Assembly: GCA_945900755.1 (NCBI GenBank)
Contig: CAMDKS010000016.1
Location: 1 to 64,000 of the forward strand
From: Bdellovibrio sp. ZAP7
Lineage (GTDB): Bacteria > Bdellovibrionota_B > Oligoflexia > Oligoflexales > RGVZ01
Reading direction: 5' to 3'
DNA: 64,000 bases
The notes beneath the pieces were generated by a model. The model worked only from the letters and a program-made list of their open reading frames with translations, did not search any database and had not been told where the DNA came from. The position numbers were made by a program, and so were the translations under genes. This document shows, piece by piece, positions 1-8,575 of the stretch. Position 1 is the stretch's first letter; each line of letters begins with the position of its first letter.

Positions 1-148
1 CAACGCGAGGATCCTCAACGTTTTTAAAGCATTTGATGAGCGAAAGGCCAGTTCCATCCATGGAAACACATCCCCCAAATTAGATTTTGGAGAAATTTTA
101 CCAGAATTAACTATATGAAATCACTATGTTTTAGATGCGGTAGCCCTG
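1..148 (-). mobile_element. Probable end of an ISAs1-family insertion sequence running off the left edge
   Basis: Minus-strand reading from 61 to 1 gives MDGTGLSLIKCFKNVEDPRV, resembling the N-terminus of ISAs1/H-repeat transposases (x-F-x-x-I/V-x-DPRV). About 87 bp upstream the minus strand reads CAGGGCTACCGC (outer edge at 148), like an ISAs1-type CAGGG terminus. The rest is outside the window. Confidence 0.5.
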
Positions 149-258
149 CGATTTCGATAGCAATGTTGGTTCGATTCGCTAAAAAATGATAGAAAGCCAG
201 TCAGTTCGAGTGGTTCGGCCTAGGATGTGTTTTCCCGAGGCAAATTTATTAACTCACT

Positions 259-1056
259 TCAGAGTCGAAATTGCATCCCAAGTGAGAATCCAACACCGTT
301 GATGTTAAGTTTTGAACGAGCCTTAGGTTCGAAATCTTGTTGCACCTTCTCGTCATTGTTTGCTTCCACGGGCTTGCTATAAGACACTTCATCATAGAAT
401 TCGACGTAGTTTCCAGAAATAACTTTGTTATAGTTCGCATGTAATTCGATTCTGAAACTATCCGTAAAATCATAAAAACTACCGACAAAAATACTGTAAT
501 AATTGGCGGGTGATAACCTGAATTTTCGAATGGCTTCAACCTCTTCCGTTGTGCTGCTATTTTCAGGGGTAAATTTGGCTCCTAGAGACACCTTATCCTT
601 TGTGCCAAAGGAATGAACAACAGCGCCGCCTGCGTCGAATCCTAGATTTTTAGTTATAGGCAAAATAAAAGTGGAACCTGCGCCAAGTTTTGCTCCCGTA
701 GAATTAAATCCCAACCCTATTTGAGTGCCTAAATAAGCAAACGGGTCGATGTGAATCACCAGTCCATTTCCGTAGGTTGCTGTCGAGCCAGCAATGAGTC
801 CTATGCCGAAAATTGTTCCATCTTTGTCGTTGCTACGGTTAGCGTATTCCGTACCGTTCTCTTTCTTGGCTTCGCGACCAATTTTACTTCGTGCCTTTTT
901 ATTGGTTTTTGGCGAAGAAATTTCGGACTTTATTTCGGATTCGGCTTTTTCAGATGGCAATCGTAATTTGGCAAATACAAAGGGGGAAGAAATAATTGCA
1001 TAAATAATCAATCCGATTTTAATTTGTTTGAATAGGCTTCTAGGGCTTGAACTCAT
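259..1056 (-). CDS. Putative outer-membrane beta-barrel / surface protein
   Basis: 265-aa ORF with N-terminal signal-like segment and a terminal aromatic/alternating pattern ending GMQFRL; start overlaps the stop of the upstream protease gene. Confidence 0.6.
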   Translation of the reverse strand: MSSSPRSLFKQIKIGLIIYAIISSPFVFAKLRLPSEKAESEIKSEISSPKTNKKARSKIGREAKKENGTEYANRSNDKDGTIFGIGLIAGSTATYGNGLVIHIDPFAYLGTQIGLGFNSTGAKLGAGSTFILPITKNLGFDAGGAVVHSFGTKDKVSLGAKFTPENSSTTEEVEAIRKFRLSPANYYSIFVGSFYDFTDSFRIELHANYNKVISGNYVEFYDEVSYSKPVEANNDEKVQQDFEPKARSKLNINGVGFSLGMQFRL

Positions 1057-3197
1057 CAGTTAGCCTGCTTTGAAAAAATTTCGAATTTATTGCCAGATTT
1101 AATTACGCGGCACTTAGAGCTATAACTTCCAGAACAAAGAGACCCATTCTGAAGATTGCCAACTGAATTTCCTTTGTGCGAAATGTTTCCTGATTTTGGG
1201 TCTAGCTTAAAACGAGTTGGTTCGGAACTTTGCCCATCGTTTATAAGTCGAAGGTCGAATTTATTTAATTTAGACTCAGGCCTATTCGCTTCTACTCCGT
1301 AGCCAGCCAATTGAATAGTTTGCCAATTATAAGGTGGTGCGGAAATTTCCCTTCGCGCTTCAATTTCACTTAATCCAATGACTAATTCGTTTGATTCTTC
1401 TACATAATTTAAATCGCAAATGGATGCGTATTTCCTGCCGCAAACTACGGCAAGCCCCATGGCACCGTCGGTATCGGCTGCTTCAGTAAATTCACCAACT
1501 TGCACATCGCCGCGTCCTTCGACCGAGATAAGTAAATTACTTCCCGAGCGAATGAGTTCTAGGTTATGCGTTTGCGCTATTTCGCCATTTAGAATCCCTC
1601 TTAGAATTAATTGGGTACTACTCGCAGCATATAGAATTTTATAAGCTTGGTTGTTATCAGCAATCATTTTGCCATACGTTAAATCATCAGCAACCAAATT
1701 TGCGGGGTCCACGAGTTTCATTTCATGATTGCCACTGCTAATTGGAAACCATGGGTTTGCGCTTTCAAATGAAGCTGAACCACCAACAATACTAATGGCT
1801 ATGTTGCCTTTTCGTTTTGCAAAACTGCCACCCTTTCTATTTTGTTTTGAGCTGGGGTCAGGTTCAGTAAGTGAGGAAGGTCGTGCGCTTGCCAGTGAAA
1901 TTTGAGCCCCAGCGCCGTCAATTAATTGCACCTCGTCTACGGTCGGAAACACCGTGTCTGACCTCCAATTATTAAACCACTTCAAGGTCATGCAGCTAAG
2001 TCCGTTAGCCCCCCAACCAGTACCCCAGCTATTTCGAATAATAAAACAAAGGCCCCCTTCTCCAGGAAAGGCTGTTTCGTCGATTTTTCTAGCTCCTACA
2101 ATTAAATAAGCATGGCCAGAGGCATGCCCAGTAGCGCCAACGCCTCCGGAATCTTTATAAGTAATGATGCCGTCATTGTGCTCCCAATTAGAGCTTAGCT
2201 TGGTATAGACAACAACAGACTTGTTTAGTCTAAGCTCACTATAAATTTGTTGCGCATGCTGAACGTTATTTGCGGTTCCTTGATTGCCTGCCCACGACGT
2301 AAATTTCGAAATTCGCACAATACCTTTTGTCTTACATCCCTCGGCGAGCGGTGTCTGAAGGTCGTTAGTTCCCAATTTAGAGTTATAAGGGCAGTCCTTT
2401 TCTAACGGAATATTGTAGGTACTTCCTCCAGTATCTGTTGGCGCAGGATAATCTGCTCCCAGACCGTTGCTACGTGCAAAACCCGTTCCAGAATCCGAGC
2501 CCTGTTTAGATGTGCTGCCGCCGTCAACCCATGATTCAGGTTTACTTAAGTAATAAAATCTTTGTTCCGATAAATCAATTTCCTTAAATGGAAGCGATGC
2601 GCTGTTAGCTTGAATAATAAGCGATTCAATTAAACCAATTCCAGCAAAAGATGCGCACGTACCCCGTCGGCCTTGATCTCTGACGGGCATGCGGTCTAAT
2701 GCAGGAATAGTAAAACTCGTATCAGAAGTAGACCCCCAAGCGACAGTGTCTCCGGTATAATCCGTCGCGACTAAAGTGGTTGCATGAAAAAAGTCGTTGT
2801 CCAATTTTTGAAAATTATCAGTAGTTAATGCTCGTTTTTTCTTTTCAGCACTTTGAAGAGTGTCAAATGCTTCGGAAGAAGCTGCGATGGCCGTTTGCGA
2901 ACCGTCAAGCATAAGTCCCATTTCAATCAAGTTCGTGCGTGCTTTATCCTCAATGGCAATGTCCATTGCCTGAACTTGTGCTGAAGAGTTTAAGGATTCG
3001 TTTGAAAGCGTTTTGGATAAATGCTCTGTTGAAGGATTTCCAGGAACAGGAACGTACTCTTCCGCATTGATACCTGCGTTTTTACCCAAAATTTTCTGCA
3101 GCATAAATTCAGCGTCTGCACAAGATGTCGCCCCTACCGAAACAAAGATCAAAATAGGCAAAAATTTGAACCCACTTCGCTGCTTTAAAAGCGCCAT
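1056..3197 (-). CDS. Papain-like (C1 family) cysteine protease, predicted lipoprotein
   Basis: Motifs MPVRDQGRRGTCASFAGIGLIESL (Cys), SGHAYLIVGARK (His), IIRNSWGTGWGANG (Asn); lipobox-like VGATSC near the N-terminus. Confidence 0.8.
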   Translation of the reverse strand: MALLKQRSGFKFLPILIFVSVGATSCADAEFMLQKILGKNAGINAEEYVPVPGNPSTEHLSKTLSNESLNSSAQVQAMDIAIEDKARTNLIEMGLMLDGSQTAIAASSEAFDTLQSAEKKKRALTTDNFQKLDNDFFHATTLVATDYTGDTVAWGSTSDTSFTIPALDRMPVRDQGRRGTCASFAGIGLIESLIIQANSASLPFKEIDLSEQRFYYLSKPESWVDGGSTSKQGSDSGTGFARSNGLGADYPAPTDTGGSTYNIPLEKDCPYNSKLGTNDLQTPLAEGCKTKGIVRISKFTSWAGNQGTANNVQHAQQIYSELRLNKSVVVYTKLSSNWEHNDGIITYKDSGGVGATGHASGHAYLIVGARKIDETAFPGEGGLCFIIRNSWGTGWGANGLSCMTLKWFNNWRSDTVFPTVDEVQLIDGAGAQISLASARPSSLTEPDPSSKQNRKGGSFAKRKGNIAISIVGGSASFESANPWFPISSGNHEMKLVDPANLVADDLTYGKMIADNNQAYKILYAASSTQLILRGILNGEIAQTHNLELIRSGSNLLISVEGRGDVQVGEFTEAADTDGAMGLAVVCGRKYASICDLNYVEESNELVIGLSEIEARREISAPPYNWQTIQLAGYGVEANRPESKLNKFDLRLINDGQSSEPTRFKLDPKSGNISHKGNSVGNLQNGSLCSGSYSSKCRVIKSGNKFEIFSKQAN

Positions 3198-3295
3198 TTA
3201 AGCCTCCGTTATGTGGAATAGTCTAAAGAGTATCCCCATTTAATCTAATTTTTTCAATGGAATTTTCTGCTAGAATCCGGCAGCTGCGCCAGGGA

Positions 3296-4543
3296 CTAAT
3301 TAATCATTGTTCCAAAAATTTTCAGGCCAAAGACTTTTGGCATCGGACCTGAAGCCGGGCCCACTATTGGTGCTTGCAGGGACAGTGCGGTCGACGATTC
3401 CTGAACATGGCATGTTTTGTCGCGACCAGCCGCCAGCACCGCCATCGCGACGTTGCCAATTGAGTCCTCGCCAACCACGAGCCCAAGATTATTTGAACAG
3501 GTAGGCAGAACCGTTGCGTTGATGGACTGAGGTGCACCCAGGCGAGTAATATTTAGACTGCTGATCGGCAATAAATTGAATTTGAATTTAGCCTCTTGCC
3601 CCGTTGCGGCAATGGACTCTTTAGTCATGGCCATTAGTTTTAAATCCCTAGGAACGCTCAAGGCTTTGATCGTGTAAATCTCCGTTGTCATTTGTAACGA
3701 ACGGCAAATAGCGTTCGGAGAAAAAATAGAGACAATGGCCACGTCCTTACCGTCAACTCCAGAAAATAGTGCGCCAATCGCTTTCTCCTGACAGGTCTTG
3801 TCCCAAGCTACAGACAACGTGCCGTCGGCCGCAATCGTTAGAGTGCGCGGAGCCTTAAGGCCAAGCACATAGAGAGACTTTAACTCCCCAGGGCGACTGA
3901 CCAGTTGTACCGTCTGCTTAGGGATATGAACGCTCGTCAGCTCAATGCGCTGTGTATCAAAACGGCATGCGGGTGAGACTGCGGGAGTAGGCCGATCGGA
4001 TGGTGACTGCGCCAGATTAATCCCCATAGTCGTACCGCCGTTACTGGATACTGGGCTAATAAGAACGCCACGAATCGGGCGACATGAATCTTGCCAGGTG
4101 ACGAAAATATGTCCATTAGCCATTGAAACATCCGTGGCCTCAACCAATGTTAAACGCGTAGAACCAGTGCCAGGAAAAACATCTATGGCTCTAGTTGTCG
4201 CAATGGGAAGCACAAGAATTTCTTGAGTGGGCAGGGATGAACATTGGGCTGGGGACCGTTCGACCGCAACACCGACTTGCACAACATTCTCTTGCTCGTT
4301 GACTAGTATTCCTCGAAACGTCTCGCCACAGGCCCGTTCATAGCGAACCTTGATGCCCATGGCTGGACTCTCGGACCCAATTTTTTTTGTAGGTAAATCA
4401 TCCACCAATGCGACCTGTTTTAGGTAGGTGGCCGACAGGTTGGTTTTTGGGGCCCCGTGTGCTTCCGGACAGGTGACTAGCATAAAGGACATGCAGAACA
4501 CTGTGTCGAGGGTAAAAGATAACCATAATGAATTTTTTGTCAT
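3296..4543 (-). CDS. Hypothetical secreted protein with four cysteine-bracketed repeats
   Basis: 415-aa ORF with N-terminal hydrophobic signal; internal similarity among segments starting CGETFRGILV, CRPIRGVLIS, CQEKAIGALFS, CSNNLGLVVG. Confidence 0.6.
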   Translation of the reverse strand: MTKNSLWLSFTLDTVFCMSFMLVTCPEAHGAPKTNLSATYLKQVALVDDLPTKKIGSESPAMGIKVRYERACGETFRGILVNEQENVVQVGVAVERSPAQCSSLPTQEILVLPIATTRAIDVFPGTGSTRLTLVEATDVSMANGHIFVTWQDSCRPIRGVLISPVSSNGGTTMGINLAQSPSDRPTPAVSPACRFDTQRIELTSVHIPKQTVQLVSRPGELKSLYVLGLKAPRTLTIAADGTLSVAWDKTCQEKAIGALFSGVDGKDVAIVSIFSPNAICRSLQMTTEIYTIKALSVPRDLKLMAMTKESIAATGQEAKFKFNLLPISSLNITRLGAPQSINATVLPTCSNNLGLVVGEDSIGNVAMAVLAAGRDKTCHVQESSTALSLQAPIVGPASGPMPKVFGLKIFGTMIN

Positions 4544-4828
4544 TCAGTAGTCCTCTCGTTGAGCCGCGCTGAAAATGGCAAATGCCATCCATGGAGCTTG
4601 TCGGTGGTGTATTCTTGGATGCCTGTTTATACGCCATAAAAGCTTAAAAGTCAATATAATACTTGTTATAATCTAATAATAAGAATACAAATAGCGCTTT
4701 ATTGTAGCATCTCTGTACTCTAGCCTCCCTCCCTAGGCTTGCCTGCTGACCCCGTATAAGCACCCTTCATAACAAGGAGTTGGGGGCAGACTAATCCCTA
4801 GGTTCCTTCGAACCTTGCAAACGGAGGG

Positions 4829-4857
4829 TTGCATCCCTTCAATGTCTCTGGTACATT
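4829..4857 (+). promoter_or_regulatory. Candidate sigma-70-type promoter for rpmH
   Basis: TTGCAT (4829-4834), 17-bp spacer, TACATT (4852-4857), about 75 bp before rpmH. Confidence 0.45.
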
Positions 4858-4931
4858 CCTCGTTCAACCGACGTGGATATCTTTAACTTACTGAAATAAC
4901 ACGTCTTTTAAGTAACTGGAGTTTTCTCGAT

Positions 4932-5084
4932 ATGTCAAAACGTACCTTTCAACCGCACAATAAGCGCCGAATTCGAGTTCACGGATTTCGTGAACGCATG
5001 AAATCTGCTGCCGGCCGTGCTGTGCTTGCACTACGCCGCTCAAAAGGCCGCAAAAAAATCGCTCCTACGATCTACCAGAAGTAA
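4932..5084 (+). CDS. rpmH: 50S ribosomal protein L34
   Basis: Translated by hand: [50 protein letters not shown]; 50 aa, below the ORF-track length cutoff. Confidence 0.95.
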   Translation: MSKRTFQPHNKRRIRVHGFRERMKSAAGRAVLALRRSKGRKKIAPTIYQK

Positions 5085-5192
5085 TCGGAAATTGTGATGT
5101 TCCTAGCAAGCCTTTAGTGGAAGTTTTACTTCTGCTTACGGCCTGCTGTGCTTAATGCTTCATCTCGGAGCGCCCTCGATTAGAAAAGAAAG

Positions 5193-5600
5193 TTGTGCAT
5201 GCCTGGCATTTCAAAATCACAACGCCTTCTAACTAAACGAGACTTTGACGCCACGCTGGATACTCAACGAAATGGAACCGGCGTCAAGATTGTTTGTCGA
5301 GACTTTGTTTTAGTCGCTTCCCCCCCTGTGCCTGATCGCCCTGCAAGACTGGGTCTGATCGTTAGCGGCAAGGTAGGAAACTCGGTGGTGCGCAATCGGG
5401 TTAAGAGATGTGTTCGCGAGTATTTCAGAAATGAATTGGTTAGCGAAAAGCCCCTCATCGGTTGCAATCTTGTCGTCATTGCGAGACCAACCTTGGTCAA
5501 TCAAGAGGGCCGGGTCAAAGATGACATACAAGGTTCTCTGAAACTCTGTGTTGACCGACTTCTTCACAAATTATCTGCGGCGAGTAAAACCCGTCCATGA
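5193..5600 (+). CDS. rnpA: Ribonuclease P protein component
   Basis: Contains SGKVGNSVVRNRVKRCVREYFR; follows rpmH. Confidence 0.92.
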   Translation: MCMPGISKSQRLLTKRDFDATLDTQRNGTGVKIVCRDFVLVASPPVPDRPARLGLIVSGKVGNSVVRNRVKRCVREYFRNELVSEKPLIGCNLVVIARPTLVNQEGRVKDDIQGSLKLCVDRLLHKLSAASKTRP

Positions 5601-5839
5601 TTTGTTCTGAGAAAAGTTCTGTGATTCGTTTTTTGTTAAAGTCATTCATTAAATTGTACCAGCTGTTGTTGTCTCCTCTTCTTGCTGCTCTTGGTGCTAA
5701 ATGTCGATTTTACCCCTCGTGTTCCCGATATGCGAGCGAATGCTTAGATAAAGATCCTTGGCCGAAAGCCCTTAAAAGAATTTTCAAGCGCCTGATAAAA
5801 TGTGGGCCCTGGCACCCAGGAGGAATAGATTTACCATGA
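5597..5839 (+). CDS. yidD: Membrane protein insertion efficiency factor YidD
   Basis: LIKLYQLLLSPLLAALGAKCRFYPSCSRYASECL...CGPWHPGGID; overlaps rnpA and yidC. Confidence 0.93.
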   Translation: MICSEKSSVIRFLLKSFIKLYQLLLSPLLAALGAKCRFYPSCSRYASECLDKDPWPKALKRIFKRLIKCGPWHPGGIDLP

Positions 5840-7542
5840 ACAAAGATTCTGATTTTTTAGCCAATAAAGGCGCCTTCGTAGCCATTGCACTTTGCGTCGT
5901 TTTCTATCTCGGTGTAAATCAATACCTCACTAAAAAGTACCCAGGCTTTGGGCAACGCCCAACTGCCAGCACAGAGCCCGCGGCGACGACTACTCCTAGC
6001 CCAGAGGCTGCTGCTGTCCCTGCACAAATGATTCCAAGTGGAGCGGCAACGACTGCAGTAACAACTGCTGCCACATCAGCAACCACTCCAGCTGCCGCTG
6101 CGGTCACAGTGCCCCCGATGGCCGCAGGCGACCTGATCATTGACACCAAAGACGTCACGTTTACCTTTCGCCAAGACCTCGGATCCATGTCGTCTGCTAA
6201 ACTTAAAAACTATAAATCTTTGAACACTGTCGACAGCGAGCCTGTAGAACTATTTGATAGACCACCTGCTGTTCAAGCCTTTGCAGGCAACCCACCGCCG
6301 CGCACCGGCTCACTTTCCTTTTCCGGAGAGCGTACCGCTGACGGCATTAAATTTTCTCGAATCGACGGCCCCTGGAAAATAGACCAACAGTGGGTCCTAC
6401 CTTCGACTGGTTACGGCGGCAAATTATCTATCACCTACTCCAATCAGTCTGCTACAGCGCAACCACTGGTCGCCACTCTCATCACTGAAGTTGGGGCTAA
6501 CATCCACGCTACGTCAACCTCCTTTTTTGCCCCTGGACAGCCCGGAGAAGCGCCTCGCTTCTTAACTCAATTTGACAGCAGTGATAATTTTACCGAACTC
6601 AATAAGTTCTGCAAAGATCAATCCCTGACCGTGGTCGCAAAAAATCAACGCTTAGATTTTTTTGGTTTTGACACTCATTACTTTGCCTTCGCGCTTTTGC
6701 CGCAAGCCAGCGCCTCCTACCTAACTGCATTTTCTGGCACGACTCCTGACACCGGCGCAGGATCCCTTTGCGAGATCACCACCAAGTCGACCAGTGATTT
6801 TGGAAGCATCGCTCCACAGGCTGTTGCCACCTTAAATTATGACGTTTGGTCTGGGCCAAAAGAAGTTGAATTCCTATCGGCCTTCAACCCACACCTCAAA
6901 ACGACACTCGGCCTCGGTTGGCTCGACATGATCGCACACCCTTTGCTATTGTCGATTAAAGGGCTCTATAAATTGACCCACAACTACGGCCTTGCCATCA
7001 TTGTCCTCACACTCTTGCTTAAAGTGCTGTTTTTTCCGCTGACTAAACAAGCGGCGCACAGTGCGGCAAAAATGAAAAAACTTAATCCCGAGATGACCAA
7101 AATTAAAGAGCGTCATAAAGGGGATGCTCAAAAATCTCAGATGGAAATCATGAAATTCATGTCGGAAAATAAAATCAATCCGATGAAAGGCTGTTTGCCG
7201 ATTCTACCTACTATCCCCGTATTCTTCGCCTTGTTTCGCGTCTTGGGAGGCTCCATAGACCTTCGTCATGCTCCCTTCTTTGGCTGGATCATCGATCTAT
7301 CCGCCAAAGATCCTTACTTCGTCACGCCAATCGTATTGACTGGCTTTATGTATATTCAACAAAAATTAACCCCCATGACTGGAGTCGACAAGACGCAAGA
7401 AAAAGTCATGCAGTTTATGCCGCTCATTTTTGGAGTCATGATGATCTCGCTTCCGTCCGGGCTTGTGCTTTACATGCTGACCAACACAATCGTGTCGATT
7501 GCCCAGCAAAATTTTTTAAATAAGAAGTTCGCGAATATTTAA
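5836..7542 (+). CDS. yidC: Membrane protein insertase YidC
   Basis: MNKDSDFLANKGAFVAIALC start at 5836 (ATGA overlap with yidD stop); C-terminal 60KD_IMP domain (NYGLAIIVLTLLLKVLFFPLTKQAAHSAAKMK). Confidence 0.94.
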   Translation: MNKDSDFLANKGAFVAIALCVVFYLGVNQYLTKKYPGFGQRPTASTEPAATTTPSPEAAAVPAQMIPSGAATTAVTTAATSATTPAAAAVTVPPMAAGDLIIDTKDVTFTFRQDLGSMSSAKLKNYKSLNTVDSEPVELFDRPPAVQAFAGNPPPRTGSLSFSGERTADGIKFSRIDGPWKIDQQWVLPSTGYGGKLSITYSNQSATAQPLVATLITEVGANIHATSTSFFAPGQPGEAPRFLTQFDSSDNFTELNKFCKDQSLTVVAKNQRLDFFGFDTHYFAFALLPQASASYLTAFSGTTPDTGAGSLCEITTKSTSDFGSIAPQAVATLNYDVWSGPKEVEFLSAFNPHLKTTLGLGWLDMIAHPLLLSIKGLYKLTHNYGLAIIVLTLLLKVLFFPLTKQAAHSAAKMKKLNPEMTKIKERHKGDAQKSQMEIMKFMSENKINPMKGCLPILPTIPVFFALFRVLGGSIDLRHAPFFGWIIDLSAKDPYFVTPIVLTGFMYIQQKLTPMTGVDKTQEKVMQFMPLIFGVMMISLPSGLVLYMLTNTIVSIAQQNFLNKKFANI

Positions 7543-7608
7543 CCATTCGCTCTTAATAACAACCCACAGATATTTACTGATGTCAGTAAACAAAAAGGAG
7601 TCTCGCAG

Positions 7609-8553
7609 ATGGAATCGTACACCACCCAGAAAACAATCAGGATTGAAGCAAAATCCGTAGAACAAGCAGTAACGCTTGCCTGCGTAAAGCTTAATGTCTC
7701 GAAAGAGGGTCTTGAATTTAAAGTCCTTAAAGAGCCAAAGGCCGGTCTTGTTAGCTTTTTCATGGGCGCAAAAGCAGAAATTGAAGCTTGGCAAAAACCA
7801 ATCAGCAGCCGCAACAGCCGCAACGATCGCAACGACCGCGGTGGTCGCAAGGGCGCTCAAGGCGGCCGTGACAACGATCGCTCCTCGACACAAAATTTCA
7901 ATTCCGATCGCAATAATTCTCCAAAGACCTCTGGCCGTGACGACAATCGTCAACAAAGTCGGGCCCCTCGCAACGATCGCCCTCGTTTCGAAGATCGTGC
8001 TCCCCGCGAAGAACGTCCACCCGCAGAGCCTTTAACGCCAGAAGTTCAAGCACAACTTGAAAGCGAGATTCGTCAATTCTGCATTGATCTATGTGGAATG
8101 ATCGTTGGTGAAACTGTGAATGTTACCTCCACAATGACCGATGGCAAAATGATGCTTGAAGTCGACAACGCAGCGATCGCCTCGATCATCCAATCAAACA
8201 CCAAGTTTGTTGAGTGCCTAGAGCATATTCTTCGCAAGAAGCCTCGTGACCTTAAACAAGAACTTCCATTCCGCATTTTTATTGATGCTCAAGGCAGCCG
8301 CAAAGGTCGCGAAGAAGAACTAGCTCGCATTGCTCTTGATAAAGCAGCAGAAGTCGTCGCTACTGGCCAAAAATGCATCCTTGATTACAAAAGTGCTGCC
8401 GACCGTAAAATCATCCACATGGCTCTAGAAAATGACACCCGCGTCTACACGAAATCCATTGGCAACGGCCCGAGCCGTAAACTTATGATTCTTGTGGCTC
8501 GCGATCGTAACAACGATCGAGCCAATGGCTCTGACCAGAACTCGAACGCATAA
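7609..8553 (+). CDS. jag: Jag/KhpB-type RNA-binding protein (Jag_N, KH, R3H) with long R/N/D-rich linker
   Basis: Position after yidC; KH/R3H region with GSRKGREEELARIALDKAAEV...IIHMALENDTRVYTKSIGNGPSRKLMI. Confidence 0.88.
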   Translation: MESYTTQKTIRIEAKSVEQAVTLACVKLNVSKEGLEFKVLKEPKAGLVSFFMGAKAEIEAWQKPISSRNSRNDRNDRGGRKGAQGGRDNDRSSTQNFNSDRNNSPKTSGRDDNRQQSRAPRNDRPRFEDRAPREERPPAEPLTPEVQAQLESEIRQFCIDLCGMIVGETVNVTSTMTDGKMMLEVDNAAIASIIQSNTKFVECLEHILRKKPRDLKQELPFRIFIDAQGSRKGREEELARIALDKAAEVVATGQKCILDYKSAADRKIIHMALENDTRVYTKSIGNGPSRKLMILVARDRNNDRANGSDQNSNA

Positions 8554-8575
8554 CCTCAACTGAACTTTAAGCGAT

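Noticed and set aside
5919-6188. Alanine/valine-rich minus-strand ORF
   Set aside because: Shadow of the Ala/Thr-rich yidC linker; no start signal or family resemblance.
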